Source: Alphaproteobacteria bacterium
Lineage (GTDB): Bacteria; Pseudomonadota; Alphaproteobacteria; Ferrovibrionales; Ferrovibrionaceae
Assembly (NCBI GenBank): GCA_017307375.1
Contig: JAFKFH010000005.1
Span: 1 to 64,000, forward strand
Direction of reading: 5' to 3'
DNA: 64,000 bases
The position numbers were made by a program, and so were the translations under genes. Positions 43,532 through 52,026 of the stretch are shown here, piece after piece; positions within the stretch are counted from its first letter, which is position 1, and each line of letters opens with the position of its first letter. The notes beneath the pieces are model-generated. The model did not search any database. It was not told the DNA's origin and saw nothing but the letters and a program-made list of their open reading frames with translations.

Positions 43532-44749
43532 ATGGATCGCGATGCGATTCTTGCCCGTCTCGACGAGAAGGCCAGCCTCGAATTCCTCAGCGCGATGGTG
43601 CGCCACAAGAGCTATTCGGAAACCGACGGCGAGCGCGCCCTGGCCCGCTTCATGGTCGAGCGCATGCGCGAGATCGGCCTGTCGGCCGAGCTGGGACCGG
43701 TGCCCGGCGAGCGCTTCAATGCGATCGGCCGCCTGGCCGGCGCCGGCGGCGGCAAGAGCCTCCTGTTCAACGGCCATCTCGACACCAACCCGGTGACCGA
43801 GGGCTGGACCGTCGATCCCTGGGGCGGACTGGTCGACGACCGCTTCATCTACGGGATCGGCGTCTCCAACATGAAGGCCGGGGACGCCGCCTATTTCTGC
43901 GCCGTGCGCACCCTGGTCGAGGCCGGCGTCAGGCTCAAGGGCGACGTCGTGCTGACCTATGTCGTCGGCGAGCTGCAGGGCGGGGTGGGCTCGCTTGCCG
44001 CCATCCGCCAGGGGGTCCGCGCCGACTACTTCATCAACAGCGAACCGACCGACCTGCAGGCGCTGACCATGCATGCCGCGTCCGGCATGTTCTCGATCGA
44101 GCTGACCGGCGTCACCCGGCATCTGTCCAAGCGCGAGCAGGCGGTCGACGCGATCGCCGCGGCCTGCGACCTGATCCCGCGACTGAACGCGATGACCTTC
44201 AGCGGGGCCCGCACGTCGGATCATCGCGGGATCAACCGCTGCCATATCGGCGTGGTGCACGGCGCGCTGGGCCGCGACCTGCAGGAATGGCGTGCGCCGC
44301 AAGTCGCCGACTTCCTGCGGCTGAAGGGCACGGCGCGTTACGCCCCGGGCCAGACCGAGGCCGGCGCCCTGGCCGACATCCGCCGCGAGCTCGATGCGCT
44401 GGAAGCCCGCTTCCCCGGGCTGAAGGCCGAACTGATCCCGGAGCGGACCGAGAACCGGCCGCAGATGCCGCCGTTCGAGGTGGATCGGGAGTCGCGCATC
44501 GTGAAGACCATCAACGCCGCCTACGCCCATGTCCGCGGCGAGGCCCAGCCGACCGGCGCGATCACCCCGCCGGGCTTCTACGGCACCGATGCCGGGCATT
44601 TCTACCAGGAACTCGGCATGGAAGGGATCGTCTGCGGCCCGGGCGGCCGCTACAACACGATGCCGGACGAGCGGGTCGACATCGCCGACTATCTCGACAT
44701 GATCCGCATCTACATGCTGGCGATCCTCGACATCTGCGAGCCGGCCTGA
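43532..44749 (+). CDS. M20-family protein with degenerate metal site
   Basis: 405 residues. The overall M20 fold is clear: FNGHLDTNPV, GVSNMKAG, VVGELQGG, NSEPTDL, the lid domain with TRHLSKREQAVDA, and GPGGRYNTMPDERV. By alignment to ArgE by eye, the metal-bridging Asp (DMKG) is Asn, the second Glu of DEE is Leu, and the last His (AHxPDE) is Thr. Only the first His, its Asp neighbour and the SEP Glu remain, so at most one metal would bind. The role might be a metal-poor hydrolase or a binding or regulatory function. The gene sits between the ABC ATPase and the M24-like gene. Confidence 0.75.
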   Translation: MDRDAILARLDEKASLEFLSAMVRHKSYSETDGERALARFMVERMREIGLSAELGPVPGERFNAIGRLAGAGGGKSLLFNGHLDTNPVTEGWTVDPWGGLVDDRFIYGIGVSNMKAGDAAYFCAVRTLVEAGVRLKGDVVLTYVVGELQGGVGSLAAIRQGVRADYFINSEPTDLQALTMHAASGMFSIELTGVTRHLSKREQAVDAIAAACDLIPRLNAMTFSGARTSDHRGINRCHIGVVHGALGRDLQEWRAPQVADFLRLKGTARYAPGQTEAGALADIRRELDALEARFPGLKAELIPERTENRPQMPPFEVDRESRIVKTINAAYAHVRGEAQPTGAITPPGFYGTDAGHFYQELGMEGIVCGPGGRYNTMPDERVDIADYLDMIRIYMLAILDICEPA

Positions 44750-44757
44750 GGGGGCGG

Positions 44758-45879
44758 ATGTTCGACGCCGCCGAATACGATCGCCGCCTCGGCCTGATCC
44801 GTGCCGAAATGGCGCGACACGGCGTCGATCTCGTGCTGATCGACCACGCCGAGTTCCTGGCCTGGGCGACCGGCTATACGGTCTCGGAGACGATGTATCG
44901 CGCCGCGCTGATCCCAGTCACGGGCACTGCCTGGTTCGCCCTGCGCGCCCTCGACGCCGAACCTTGCCGGCAAGCGAGCTGGATCGGCGACATCATCGGC
45001 TTCGCCGATACGCAGGATGCGCATGCAGCCGTTGCCGAAACCATCCGGGCCCGCGGCCACGGGGCGGCGCGCATCGGTCTCGACTTCGCCTCCTACGGCT
45101 GTTCCGCCCATGCGCTGGCGCGGCTGCGGGCCGAGTTGCCGCAGGCGACGCTGGTCGATCTGGCGGGTATCAGCGACCGGCTGCGGGCGGTGAAATCAGC
45201 GGCCGAGATCGACGTCCTGTCGCGGGCGGCGGCGATCGCCGATTCGGCGATGGCCGCGTTGGCCCGTACCGTGCGGCTGGGTGTCAGTCCGCGCGAGGCC
45301 GCCGCCATCGCCGCCGCGACCTTCCTGCGCCTGGGTGCGGACAGCGGCGAGACCGGCCCGATCGTGCGTGCCGTCGGCAACAACGAATTCCTGCACGGCC
45401 GCATGGGCGACGATGTGCTGGTCGGCGGCGACATCCTGCATGTCGAACTGATCCCGAAGGTCGCCAATTACAGCGCCCGGCTGATGCGTCCGATCGTGAT
45501 CGGTGGCGCTGGCGCCACGCAGAAGGCCGTGGCCGAACGGCTGGTCGCGCTGCAGGATCGTCAGATCGCGGCGATGCGGCCGGGCGTGGCGGCGGCGGAG
45601 GTCGATGCGATCCTGCGCCGGGGTGTGCTGGCCGAAGGCCTGCGCCCCGACTACGACAACGTCACCGGTTATGCGCTGGGCCTCTATGCCCGCACGCCGC
45701 GCACCAGCGACTTTTCCTATTGTTTCCTGCCGAATGCCGGCTGGCGGCTCGAGGCCGGCATGGTCTTCCACATGTATGCCTCGGCGCAAGGGCTCGGAAT
45801 GTCGGAGACCGTGGTGGTCGGGGAGGAAGGCGGGCGGTGCCTGACCCGGACACCGCGCCGCCTGCTCGAAAGCGCCTGA
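44758..45879 (+). CDS. M24-fold protein lacking metal ligands (creatinase/DoeA-like)
   Basis: 373 residues from ATG 44758, 8 bases after the M20 stop; the frame upstream lies in that gene. Residues about 1-140 form the creatinase N-domain and the rest the pita-bread fold. The Asp-Asp-His-Glu-Glu ligands of M24 aminopeptidases are mostly missing: the strand reads HVELIPKVANYSARLMR (no second Asp), GHGIG is GYALG, and V-E-P-G is MYAS. This pattern is shared with metal-free M24 relatives such as creatinase and ectoine hydrolase, which act on small cyclic or amidino compounds. It ends 1 base from prfB, with a cgcct-gactt-aggcg stem (45873-45887) spanning both stops. Confidence 0.75.
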   Translation: MFDAAEYDRRLGLIRAEMARHGVDLVLIDHAEFLAWATGYTVSETMYRAALIPVTGTAWFALRALDAEPCRQASWIGDIIGFADTQDAHAAVAETIRARGHGAARIGLDFASYGCSAHALARLRAELPQATLVDLAGISDRLRAVKSAAEIDVLSRAAAIADSAMAALARTVRLGVSPREAAAIAAATFLRLGADSGETGPIVRAVGNNEFLHGRMGDDVLVGGDILHVELIPKVANYSARLMRPIVIGGAGATQKAVAERLVALQDRQIAAMRPGVAAAEVDAILRRGVLAEGLRPDYDNVTGYALGLYARTPRTSDFSYCFLPNAGWRLEAGMVFHMYASAQGLGMSETVVVGEEGGRCLTRTPRRLLESA

Positions 45880-45880
45880 C

Positions 45881-47006
45881 TTAGGCGGCCTCGCCTTCGC
45901 CCTGCGCGTTGCGGGCGTTGTACTCCAGCATCGCGGCCATGAAGTCGTCGAGGTCGCCGTCCAGCACCGCCTGGGCGTTGCCCTTTTCTTCCTCGGTGCG
46001 CAGGTCCTTGACCATCTGGTAGGGGTGCAGCACGTAGGAGCGGATCTGGTGGCCCCAGCCGATGTCCGACTTGTTGTCGTGCACCTTCTGCTTCTCGGCC
46101 TCGCGCTTCTGCAGCTCCTGCTCGTAGAGCCGCGCCTTCAGCATCTTCATCGCCGCGGCCTTGTTCTTGTGCTGGCTGCGATCGTTTTGGCACTGCACGA
46201 CGATGTTCGTCGGCAGATGGGTGATGCGCACGGCCGAATCGGTCCGGTTGACGTGCTGGCCGCCGGCGCCCGAGGCCCGGTAGGTATCGATGCGCAGGTC
46301 CTTGTCCAGCACCTCGATCTCGATCGTGTCGTCGATCACCGGATAGGCGCCGACCGACGCGAACGACGTATGCCGGCGCGCATTCGAATCATAGGGCGAG
46401 ATGCGCACCAGGCGATGCACCCCCGATTCGCTCTTGAGCCAGCCATAGGCGCTGGGGCCGGAGATCTGGATCGTGGCCGACTTGATGCCGGCTTCCTCGC
46501 CGTCGGACTGTTCCAGCACCTCGACCTTGAAGCCGCGCTTCTCGGCCCAGCGGACATACATGCGCAGCAGCATGTTGGCCCAGTCCTGGCTTTCGGTGCC
46601 GCCGGCGCCGGCATGGACTTCGAGGAACGAATCGTTGTGGTCGGCCTCGCCCGACAGCAGGCTTTCCAGGCGGCGCTTGGCCACCTTGTCCTGCAGCGTG
46701 TTCAGTGCGGCTTCGGCCTCGGCGACGATGTCGGCATCGCCTTCGGCGTCGCCCATCTCGATCAGCTCGAGGGTGTCGTCGAGCTCACGCTCCAGCGCCA
46801 CCTGCGACGAGGTCGCGGCCTCGAGCTGGTTGCGCTCGCGCATGACGGCGCCCGCCTTGGCCGGGTCTTCCCACAGCTTGGGATCCTCGGCTACGGCATT
46901 GAGTTCTTCCAGTCGCTTTAGGGCGCGATCCCAGTCAAAGAGACCTCCTCAGCAGGCTGAGTGCCTGCTTGATCTCGGTCGCGATCGCCTCGATTTCGGC
47001 GCGCAT
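45881..47006 (-). CDS. prfB: Peptide chain release factor 2 with programmed +1 frameshift
   Basis: Translation starts at ATG 47006-47004, reads 23 codons ending in CTT, then shifts +1 by skipping the T at 46937 and continues to a TAA at 45881, giving 374 residues. A gene call starting at the internal ATG 46843 would miss the N-terminal domain. The GGQ motif ([16 protein letters not shown]) catalyses peptide release. The codon-recognition tripeptide is SPY ([15 protein letters not shown]) instead of the SPF of E. coli RF2. RF2 ends translation at UGA and UAA. It follows mrcA in transcription order. Confidence 0.95.
46934..46949 (-). promoter_or_regulatory. prfB programmed frameshift site
   Basis: On the minus strand the sequence reads AGGAGG (46949-46944), TCT, CTT TGA C (46940-46934). 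The internal Shine-Dalgarno three bases before the slippery CTT and the in-frame UGA are the classical autoregulation element: when RF2 is scarce, the ribosome slips +1 and makes more RF2. Confidence 0.95.
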
Positions 47007-47069
47007 CACCGCTACTCCGTGTCTACGGTTTCAGATTTGTGGCCGCGGACCCTAGTTCAATCCGCCTGG

Positions 47070-49601
47070 TCAGTAAAGACCGCCGGTACCGCTGCCGGTT
47101 CCCGCGCCTTCGGTGGTCCGCCCGGAAACCGCGCCGGTCGACACGCCGGTGACAGCCGGATTGTCGGCAATGCCGGCGCCCAGCACAGGCGTGCCGGCCG
47201 AACCCTCGCCCGGCTCGGTCCAGACGCCCTCGACCGGCTCGCTGCCGTCCAGCACGGTCTGGTTCGCGCCGGGCTCGGTGCCCGGCTTGAACGCTTCCAT
47301 GATGGCGCGGCGATCGCCGGGCTCGGCCAGGCGGCCGGTGGCGGGGTCGACGCGAACCAGACGGACGCCCGAGGGGATACGGAACGGCACGGCCGGCTTG
47401 TTCTTCAGCGCCTCGGTGATGAATTCCTTGAAGATCGGCACCGCCGACGAACCGCCGGTATCCTTGGCGCCCAGCGTGCGCGGGTTGTCGAAGCCGACGA
47501 AGACGCCGGCGACGAAGTCGGGGCTGAAGCCGATGAACCAGTTGTCGAACGAATCGTTCGACGTGCCGGTCTTGCCGCCCAGCGGCTTGCCGATCGACTT
47601 GAGCGAGGCGGCGGTACCGCGTTCGACCACGCCCTGCAGCATCCAGGTGATCTGGAAGGCGGTCGCAGGGTCGAGCAGCTGCGGCCGATCGTCCGGGATG
47701 GTGGGTTCGCGGGTCGCACCCCAGGCGCCGTTGCAGTTTTCGCAGGCGCGCGCATCGTGGCGATAGACGGTGCGCCCGTTGCGATCCTGCACCCGGTCGA
47801 TCAGCGACGGCTCGATGCCCTTGCCGCCGTTGACGAACTTGGCGTAGGCCGAGGTGATGCGCAGCACCGTGGTCTCGCCGGCGCCGAGCGACATGGCGAG
47901 GTTCTTGCCCATGCGATCGACCGCGCCGAGGCGGGTGGCATAGTCATAGACCTTGTCCATGCCGATGGCCTGGGCCAGGCGCACGGTCATCAGATTGCGC
48001 GACTTTTCCAGGCCCTGGCGCAACGTGGTCGGGCCGAGGAAATCGCCGCCATAGTTCTTGGGCTTCCACAGCGGCAGGCCGGGCCCCTGGTCGTAGACGA
48101 ACGGGCCGTCCAGCACCAGGCTCGACGGGGTGAAGCCGCTGTCGAGGGCCGCGGCGTAGACGAACGGCTTGAACGACGAGCCCGGCTGGCGCTCGGCCTG
48201 GGTCGCCCGGTTGAACTGGCTGGTGCGGAAATCCCAGCCGCCGACCAGTGCCAGCACGCGGCCGGTATGGGGATCGAGGGCGACGATGGCACCGCCGACA
48301 TCGGGAATCTGGCGCAGGCCGTAGCGCGTCTCTCCAGGCTTGTCCGACAACGCCTCGACCGCTACGACGTCGCCGACCTTGAGCACGTCGGCCGGCGTCT
48401 TGGGCACCGGGCCGACGGCCTGATCCTCGAGGGTCGGCCGCGCCCAGCGCAGTTCCTCCATCGGGATCGTGCCCTTGGTGCCGTTGACGAAGCCGACCTC
48501 GGCGGCATTGGCCGAGGTCGCCAGCACGACGGCGCCGCGCCAGCTGTCGAGCAGGGCCGGCGGCAGCTGGAAGGCGGTCAGCTGGGCGGTCCAGTCGGCG
48601 GCAAGCGGGCCGTTGATGCGGCCGAGCGGGCCGCGCCAGCCATGGCGCCGGTCATAGGCCATCAGCCCGTCCTTCAGCGCCTTTTCGGCGGCGGCCTGCA
48701 GCCGCGGGTCGAGCGAGGTGCGGACCGAGAGGCCGCCTTCATAGAGCGCGGCTTCGCCGAAGCGCTGGACCAGCTGGCGGCGGACTTCTTCGGAGTACCA
48801 GCCCAGCCGGGTCTGCACCTCCGACCGCGGCCGCGCGACCAGGGCGGTCTGCTTGGCGGCGTCGCCCTCGGCGGCGGGCACGAAGCCATTCTCGACCATG
48901 CGGTCGATGACCCAGTCGCGACGCGCCTTGGCGCGCTCGTTGTAGCGGTCGGGGCGATAATTTTCCGGCCCCTTGGGCAGGGCGGCAAGGAAGGCCGCCT
49001 CGGCCACGGTCAGCTGGTCGAGCGACTTGTCGAAATAGTTCAGGGCGGCGGCAGCGACGCCGTAGGCCGACTGGCCGAGATAGATCTCGTTCAGATAGAG
49101 CTCGAGGATACGGTCCTTCGACAGCGCGCTTTCCAGGCGGAAGGCCAGGATGGCCTCGCGGATCTTGCGCTTGATCGACACCTCGTTGGTCAGCAGCATG
49201 TTCTTGGCGACCTGCTGCGTGATGGTCGAGCCCCCCTCCGGCCGGCGATGATTCAGGACGTTGTAGGCCGATTGCAGGATCGCGCGGGCCAGGCCCTGAA
49301 AATCCAGGCCGGGATGGCTGTAGAAATTCTTGTCCTCGGCCGCCAGGAAGGCGTCCTTGACCCGGTCGGGGATGGCGTCGACCGGCACGAACAGCCGGCG
49401 TTCGCGGGCAAATTCGGCAATCAGTTCGCCGTTGCCGGCATGGACGCGGCTGGTTACCGGCGGCTGATACTCGGCCAGCGCCTTGTAGTCGGGCAGATCC
49501 TGGCTGTAGTACCAGATCCCGTAATAGGCGACCCCGAGACCGGCCACGGCGAGGATGACGAACAAACCCGCCGCCCACGCCAGAAGACGCACCATCCACA
49601 T
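47070..49601 (-). CDS. mrcA: Class A penicillin-binding protein 1A
   Basis: 843 residues from ATG 49601 (GGAG about 10 bases upstream); the frame continues upstream without an RBS. A membrane anchor (about 5-28) is followed by a glycosyltransferase domain (AEDKNFYSHPGLDFQG, EGGSTITQQVAKN, KIREAILAFRLE) and an OB-like insert with a transpeptidase domain: SSFK (QPGSSFKPFVYAAAL), SRN and KTGTS. Both polymerisation and cross-linking of peptidoglycan are expected. The C-terminal 60 residues are Gly/Thr/Ser-rich. The gene lies 63 bases before prfB. Confidence 0.93.
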   Translation of the reverse strand: MWMVRLLAWAAGLFVILAVAGLGVAYYGIWYYSQDLPDYKALAEYQPPVTSRVHAGNGELIAEFARERRLFVPVDAIPDRVKDAFLAAEDKNFYSHPGLDFQGLARAILQSAYNVLNHRRPEGGSTITQQVAKNMLLTNEVSIKRKIREAILAFRLESALSKDRILELYLNEIYLGQSAYGVAAAALNYFDKSLDQLTVAEAAFLAALPKGPENYRPDRYNERAKARRDWVIDRMVENGFVPAAEGDAAKQTALVARPRSEVQTRLGWYSEEVRRQLVQRFGEAALYEGGLSVRTSLDPRLQAAAEKALKDGLMAYDRRHGWRGPLGRINGPLAADWTAQLTAFQLPPALLDSWRGAVVLATSANAAEVGFVNGTKGTIPMEELRWARPTLEDQAVGPVPKTPADVLKVGDVVAVEALSDKPGETRYGLRQIPDVGGAIVALDPHTGRVLALVGGWDFRTSQFNRATQAERQPGSSFKPFVYAAALDSGFTPSSLVLDGPFVYDQGPGLPLWKPKNYGGDFLGPTTLRQGLEKSRNLMTVRLAQAIGMDKVYDYATRLGAVDRMGKNLAMSLGAGETTVLRITSAYAKFVNGGKGIEPSLIDRVQDRNGRTVYRHDARACENCNGAWGATREPTIPDDRPQLLDPATAFQITWMLQGVVERGTAASLKSIGKPLGGKTGTSNDSFDNWFIGFSPDFVAGVFVGFDNPRTLGAKDTGGSSAVPIFKEFITEALKNKPAVPFRIPSGVRLVRVDPATGRLAEPGDRRAIMEAFKPGTEPGANQTVLDGSEPVEGVWTEPGEGSAGTPVLGAGIADNPAVTGVSTGAVSGRTTEGAGTGSGTGGLY

Positions 49602-49766
49602 CTCTAGAAGCTCCGAACCAGGAAGCGCCGCTTCACGTCGGCCAGTATAACGCCGATCGCGCGCCAAGGCTGCATTCGCAGGCGCGGTTATGCCATGGCC
49701 GCCCCCGGGCCGCAATGGCGCCGCCGGGCCCGCATGACAGCCATGCCCGGGTGGAATCCCTCGATC

Positions 49767-50873
49767 TTACAGGCGCGTCAGATGGTTGTCCCAGCGCAAC
49801 GCCGCGTCGGCGCCGGCCAAAATCGCCTGTTTTCCCTGCGCCGGCCAGACCATCCAGGCCCCGCCCAGCCCCGAGGTCAGCACGAACGAGCCCGCCTCGG
49901 GACCGGCGGCGATGCCGCAGACATCGCCCGCGGCGATCTGCCCGACCGGGGTGCCGTCGGCGACGCGCCAGAAGACCGCCAGCCCGCCGCGCGGCGAGGT
50001 CGCGCCGAGAATGGCGCCGGACCGGTCCAGCGCGGCGCTGCCGCAATACTGGCGCAGCCCGGCGCGGCGATGATCGTCGAGGTTCAGGAAAGTCAGCCGG
50101 TCGGCGCCGCGCCGGTGGCTTGCCACCAGCGGCACCGGGTCGGCCTGCGGCCCTTCATACTGGCCGGCGATCTCGACCAGACCGTCGGCGGTGACGGCGA
50201 GATGGCGCAGCGACAGCTGCGACAGTCCGGCCGGCGGTGCCACCTGTTCGACGATCCGGCCGTCGGCCAGCGCCAGATAGGCGATCGACGGCGCCATGTC
50301 GCCGGGATTGAGCCGGCCCTGCGGCAGGTCGGGATGGGTCAGGATGCCGCCATTGGCCACCACGAGCGTCGTGCCGTCCGGCATCAGCCTGACGTCATGG
50401 GGGTCGAGGCCGCCCGAGGGCACCTCGCCCACCCGGCGATAGGCCTGGCGGGCATCGTAGATGCCGATACGCCCGTCGCCGCTGTCGATCTCGGTCTCGG
50501 TGGCATAGAGCAGACCGCCGGTGGCGTCGAACACGCCATGGCCGTTGAAGTGGCGCCCCCCGGCCGCCTCGACCAGATGCCGCCGTCGCCCGTCGGCCAG
50601 TCCCAGCACCATCATGAAGCCGCCGGGGCGGCGGCCGAAGGCGATCGCCTCGTCGGCGGCGGGGCGCCGGATCACCTGATGGGCGCGGGCCGGCAGGTCA
50701 TGGCGCCAGCGGGTGGCGCCGTCGAGGCCGAGTGCGGCGACCAGGGCGCGGCCGTCGCGCGCCATGCCGGCCGACAGGAAGGCGGGTTGCCCGGCAGCGC
50801 CGGCAATGGCCGGCGGCGGCAGGCCGAGACCCGCCAGCGCGGCGGTGAAAAGGCGGCGGCGGGCGATCCGCAC
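49767..50873 (-). CDS. DUF1513 beta-propeller-like periplasmic protein
   Basis: 368 residues. The N-terminus (RIARRRLFTAALAGLG) looks like a twin-arginine signal. The remainder contains repeated strand-turn units with histidines (GRHFNGHGVFD, GLDPHDVRLMPDG, LRHLAVTADG), typical of the DUF1513 family, which is usually found beside imelysin genes. A role in iron handling is inferred from the operon only. It is the last gene of the operon, 3 bases after the second imelysin. Confidence 0.8.
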   Translation of the reverse strand: MRIARRRLFTAALAGLGLPPPAIAGAAGQPAFLSAGMARDGRALVAALGLDGATRWRHDLPARAHQVIRRPAADEAIAFGRRPGGFMMVLGLADGRRRHLVEAAGGRHFNGHGVFDATGGLLYATETEIDSGDGRIGIYDARQAYRRVGEVPSGGLDPHDVRLMPDGTTLVVANGGILTHPDLPQGRLNPGDMAPSIAYLALADGRIVEQVAPPAGLSQLSLRHLAVTADGLVEIAGQYEGPQADPVPLVASHRRGADRLTFLNLDDHRRAGLRQYCGSAALDRSGAILGATSPRGGLAVFWRVADGTPVGQIAAGDVCGIAAGPEAGSFVLTSGLGGAWMVWPAQGKQAILAGADAALRWDNHLTRL

Positions 50874-50876
50874 CGT

Positions 50877-52010
50877 TCAGTCCCCGTCCAGGCTGTTGAA
50901 GCCGAGCGGCACGCCCAGCGCCTCGGTCAGGTCCTCGGCGATCATCCGTTTCAGCTTCTCGCCCTGCTCGACCACGCGCAAGGCTGCCTGGCGCTGATCG
51001 GGCTTCAGGATCGTCTTGTCGAGCGGTTCGCGCAGCCGGGCCACCGCCTGCTGGACCGCGGCGAACTGTTTGCGGATCGCGGCGGCGAGATCGGCGCGGC
51101 CGGCCGGACCGGACAGAAGCTGGTCCAGGGTCGGATCGCCGTCGCGCAGATAGAGGGCCTCGGCAGCGGCCAGGTTGGCCTTGATCGCGTTCAGCGTCTG
51201 GCCCGACCGCCAGGCTTCCATCGTGCGCGGCTGGGCCTTGTCGGCGGTGGCGCCGAGCGGCCGCTTCAGCTTGCGGTCGATCGGCAGCTCGATGGCGGCA
51301 TGCAGGCTCTTGATCAGTTCGAGCGTCGCATCGGTCGGCACCATGTACCGGCTGCCGACCTGGCCGGCGCGGGCCATTTCCGCCGGAAAGCCCTGCGCCC
51401 CCCAGGCGGCCGCGGTGTCGGTCGCGATCGCGGCGAGGTTGCCGGTGATCGCGGTCAGCATGGCACAGCGGAACCTGGCCGCATCGTCCTTCGCGGTCAG
51501 CCTGGGCAGGGTATCGTCACCATAGAGCAGCCGTTCCAGCGCGGTGAAGCCCTGCACCGAGACCGACCCCTGGGCAAAGGCCTGGGGCGTGATGCTGGCC
51601 GGATCGGCCTTGGCCAGTACCTGGCCGAGCTGCCGGCCCAGCACGTCGCGCGGATCGGGCCAGAAGGCGGTGCGCTGATAGCGGAAGAACAGTTCGACCG
51701 GACCGAAGGAGACATGTTGTATCCCCTCCCAGGCCGCGAACCCGGCGACATAGGCCGCCCGCGCCTGGCCAAGCCGCGCCTGATCGGGCTGCTGGCACAG
51801 TGCCTGGCCCGCCTGGTCGAGCTTGGCCGTCGCCTCGGCGAGCCGGGCATAGCGCGGCGTGATATGGGCCAGGGCCACGCTCTGGTTCAGCCGAGTGAAA
51901 TCGGCATCCGACGGCGCGGCAACGGCGGCCGAGGCCAGCAGGATCGCCGCACCGGCGCATGCCAGGCCCCAGGTCAGGCGCCGCGCCGGCGTGCTTGGGT
52001 TTTCAGCCAT
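50877..52010 (-). CDS. Second imelysin-family periplasmic protein
   Basis: 377 residues from ATG 52010; the frame continues upstream into the di-heme gene. A signal peptide ends near ASAAVAAPSD (about residue 32). The protein is helical, with WEGIQHVSFGPVELFF and, where imelysins have G-x-H-x-x-E, the sequence GFTALERLLYG, so the histidine is replaced by threonine. This is a known trait of a sub-group of imelysins whose role is unclear. It shares the operon with a canonical imelysin. Confidence 0.82.
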   Translation of the reverse strand: MAENPSTPARRLTWGLACAGAAILLASAAVAAPSDADFTRLNQSVALAHITPRYARLAEATAKLDQAGQALCQQPDQARLGQARAAYVAGFAAWEGIQHVSFGPVELFFRYQRTAFWPDPRDVLGRQLGQVLAKADPASITPQAFAQGSVSVQGFTALERLLYGDDTLPRLTAKDDAARFRCAMLTAITGNLAAIATDTAAAWGAQGFPAEMARAGQVGSRYMVPTDATLELIKSLHAAIELPIDRKLKRPLGATADKAQPRTMEAWRSGQTLNAIKANLAAAEALYLRDGDPTLDQLLSGPAGRADLAAAIRKQFAAVQQAVARLREPLDKTILKPDQRQAALRVVEQGEKLKRMIAEDLTEALGVPLGFNSLDGD

Positions 52011-52026
52011 CGTGGGCTTCTCCGCG

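Noticed and set aside
46843-46937. prfB as a frameshifted pseudogene, or starting at the internal ATG 46843
   Set aside because: The break is the classic AGGAGG...CTTTGAC programmed site and the protein on both sides is well conserved.
46473-49607. 1044-codon open frame on the plus strand opposite mrcA and prfB
   Set aside because: Antisense to PBP1A with intact active-site motifs; no protein features in the plus frame.
49602-49766. Remnant of an amidase gene between mrcA and the DUF1513 gene
   Set aside because: No recognisable amidase sequence in any frame of these 165 bases.
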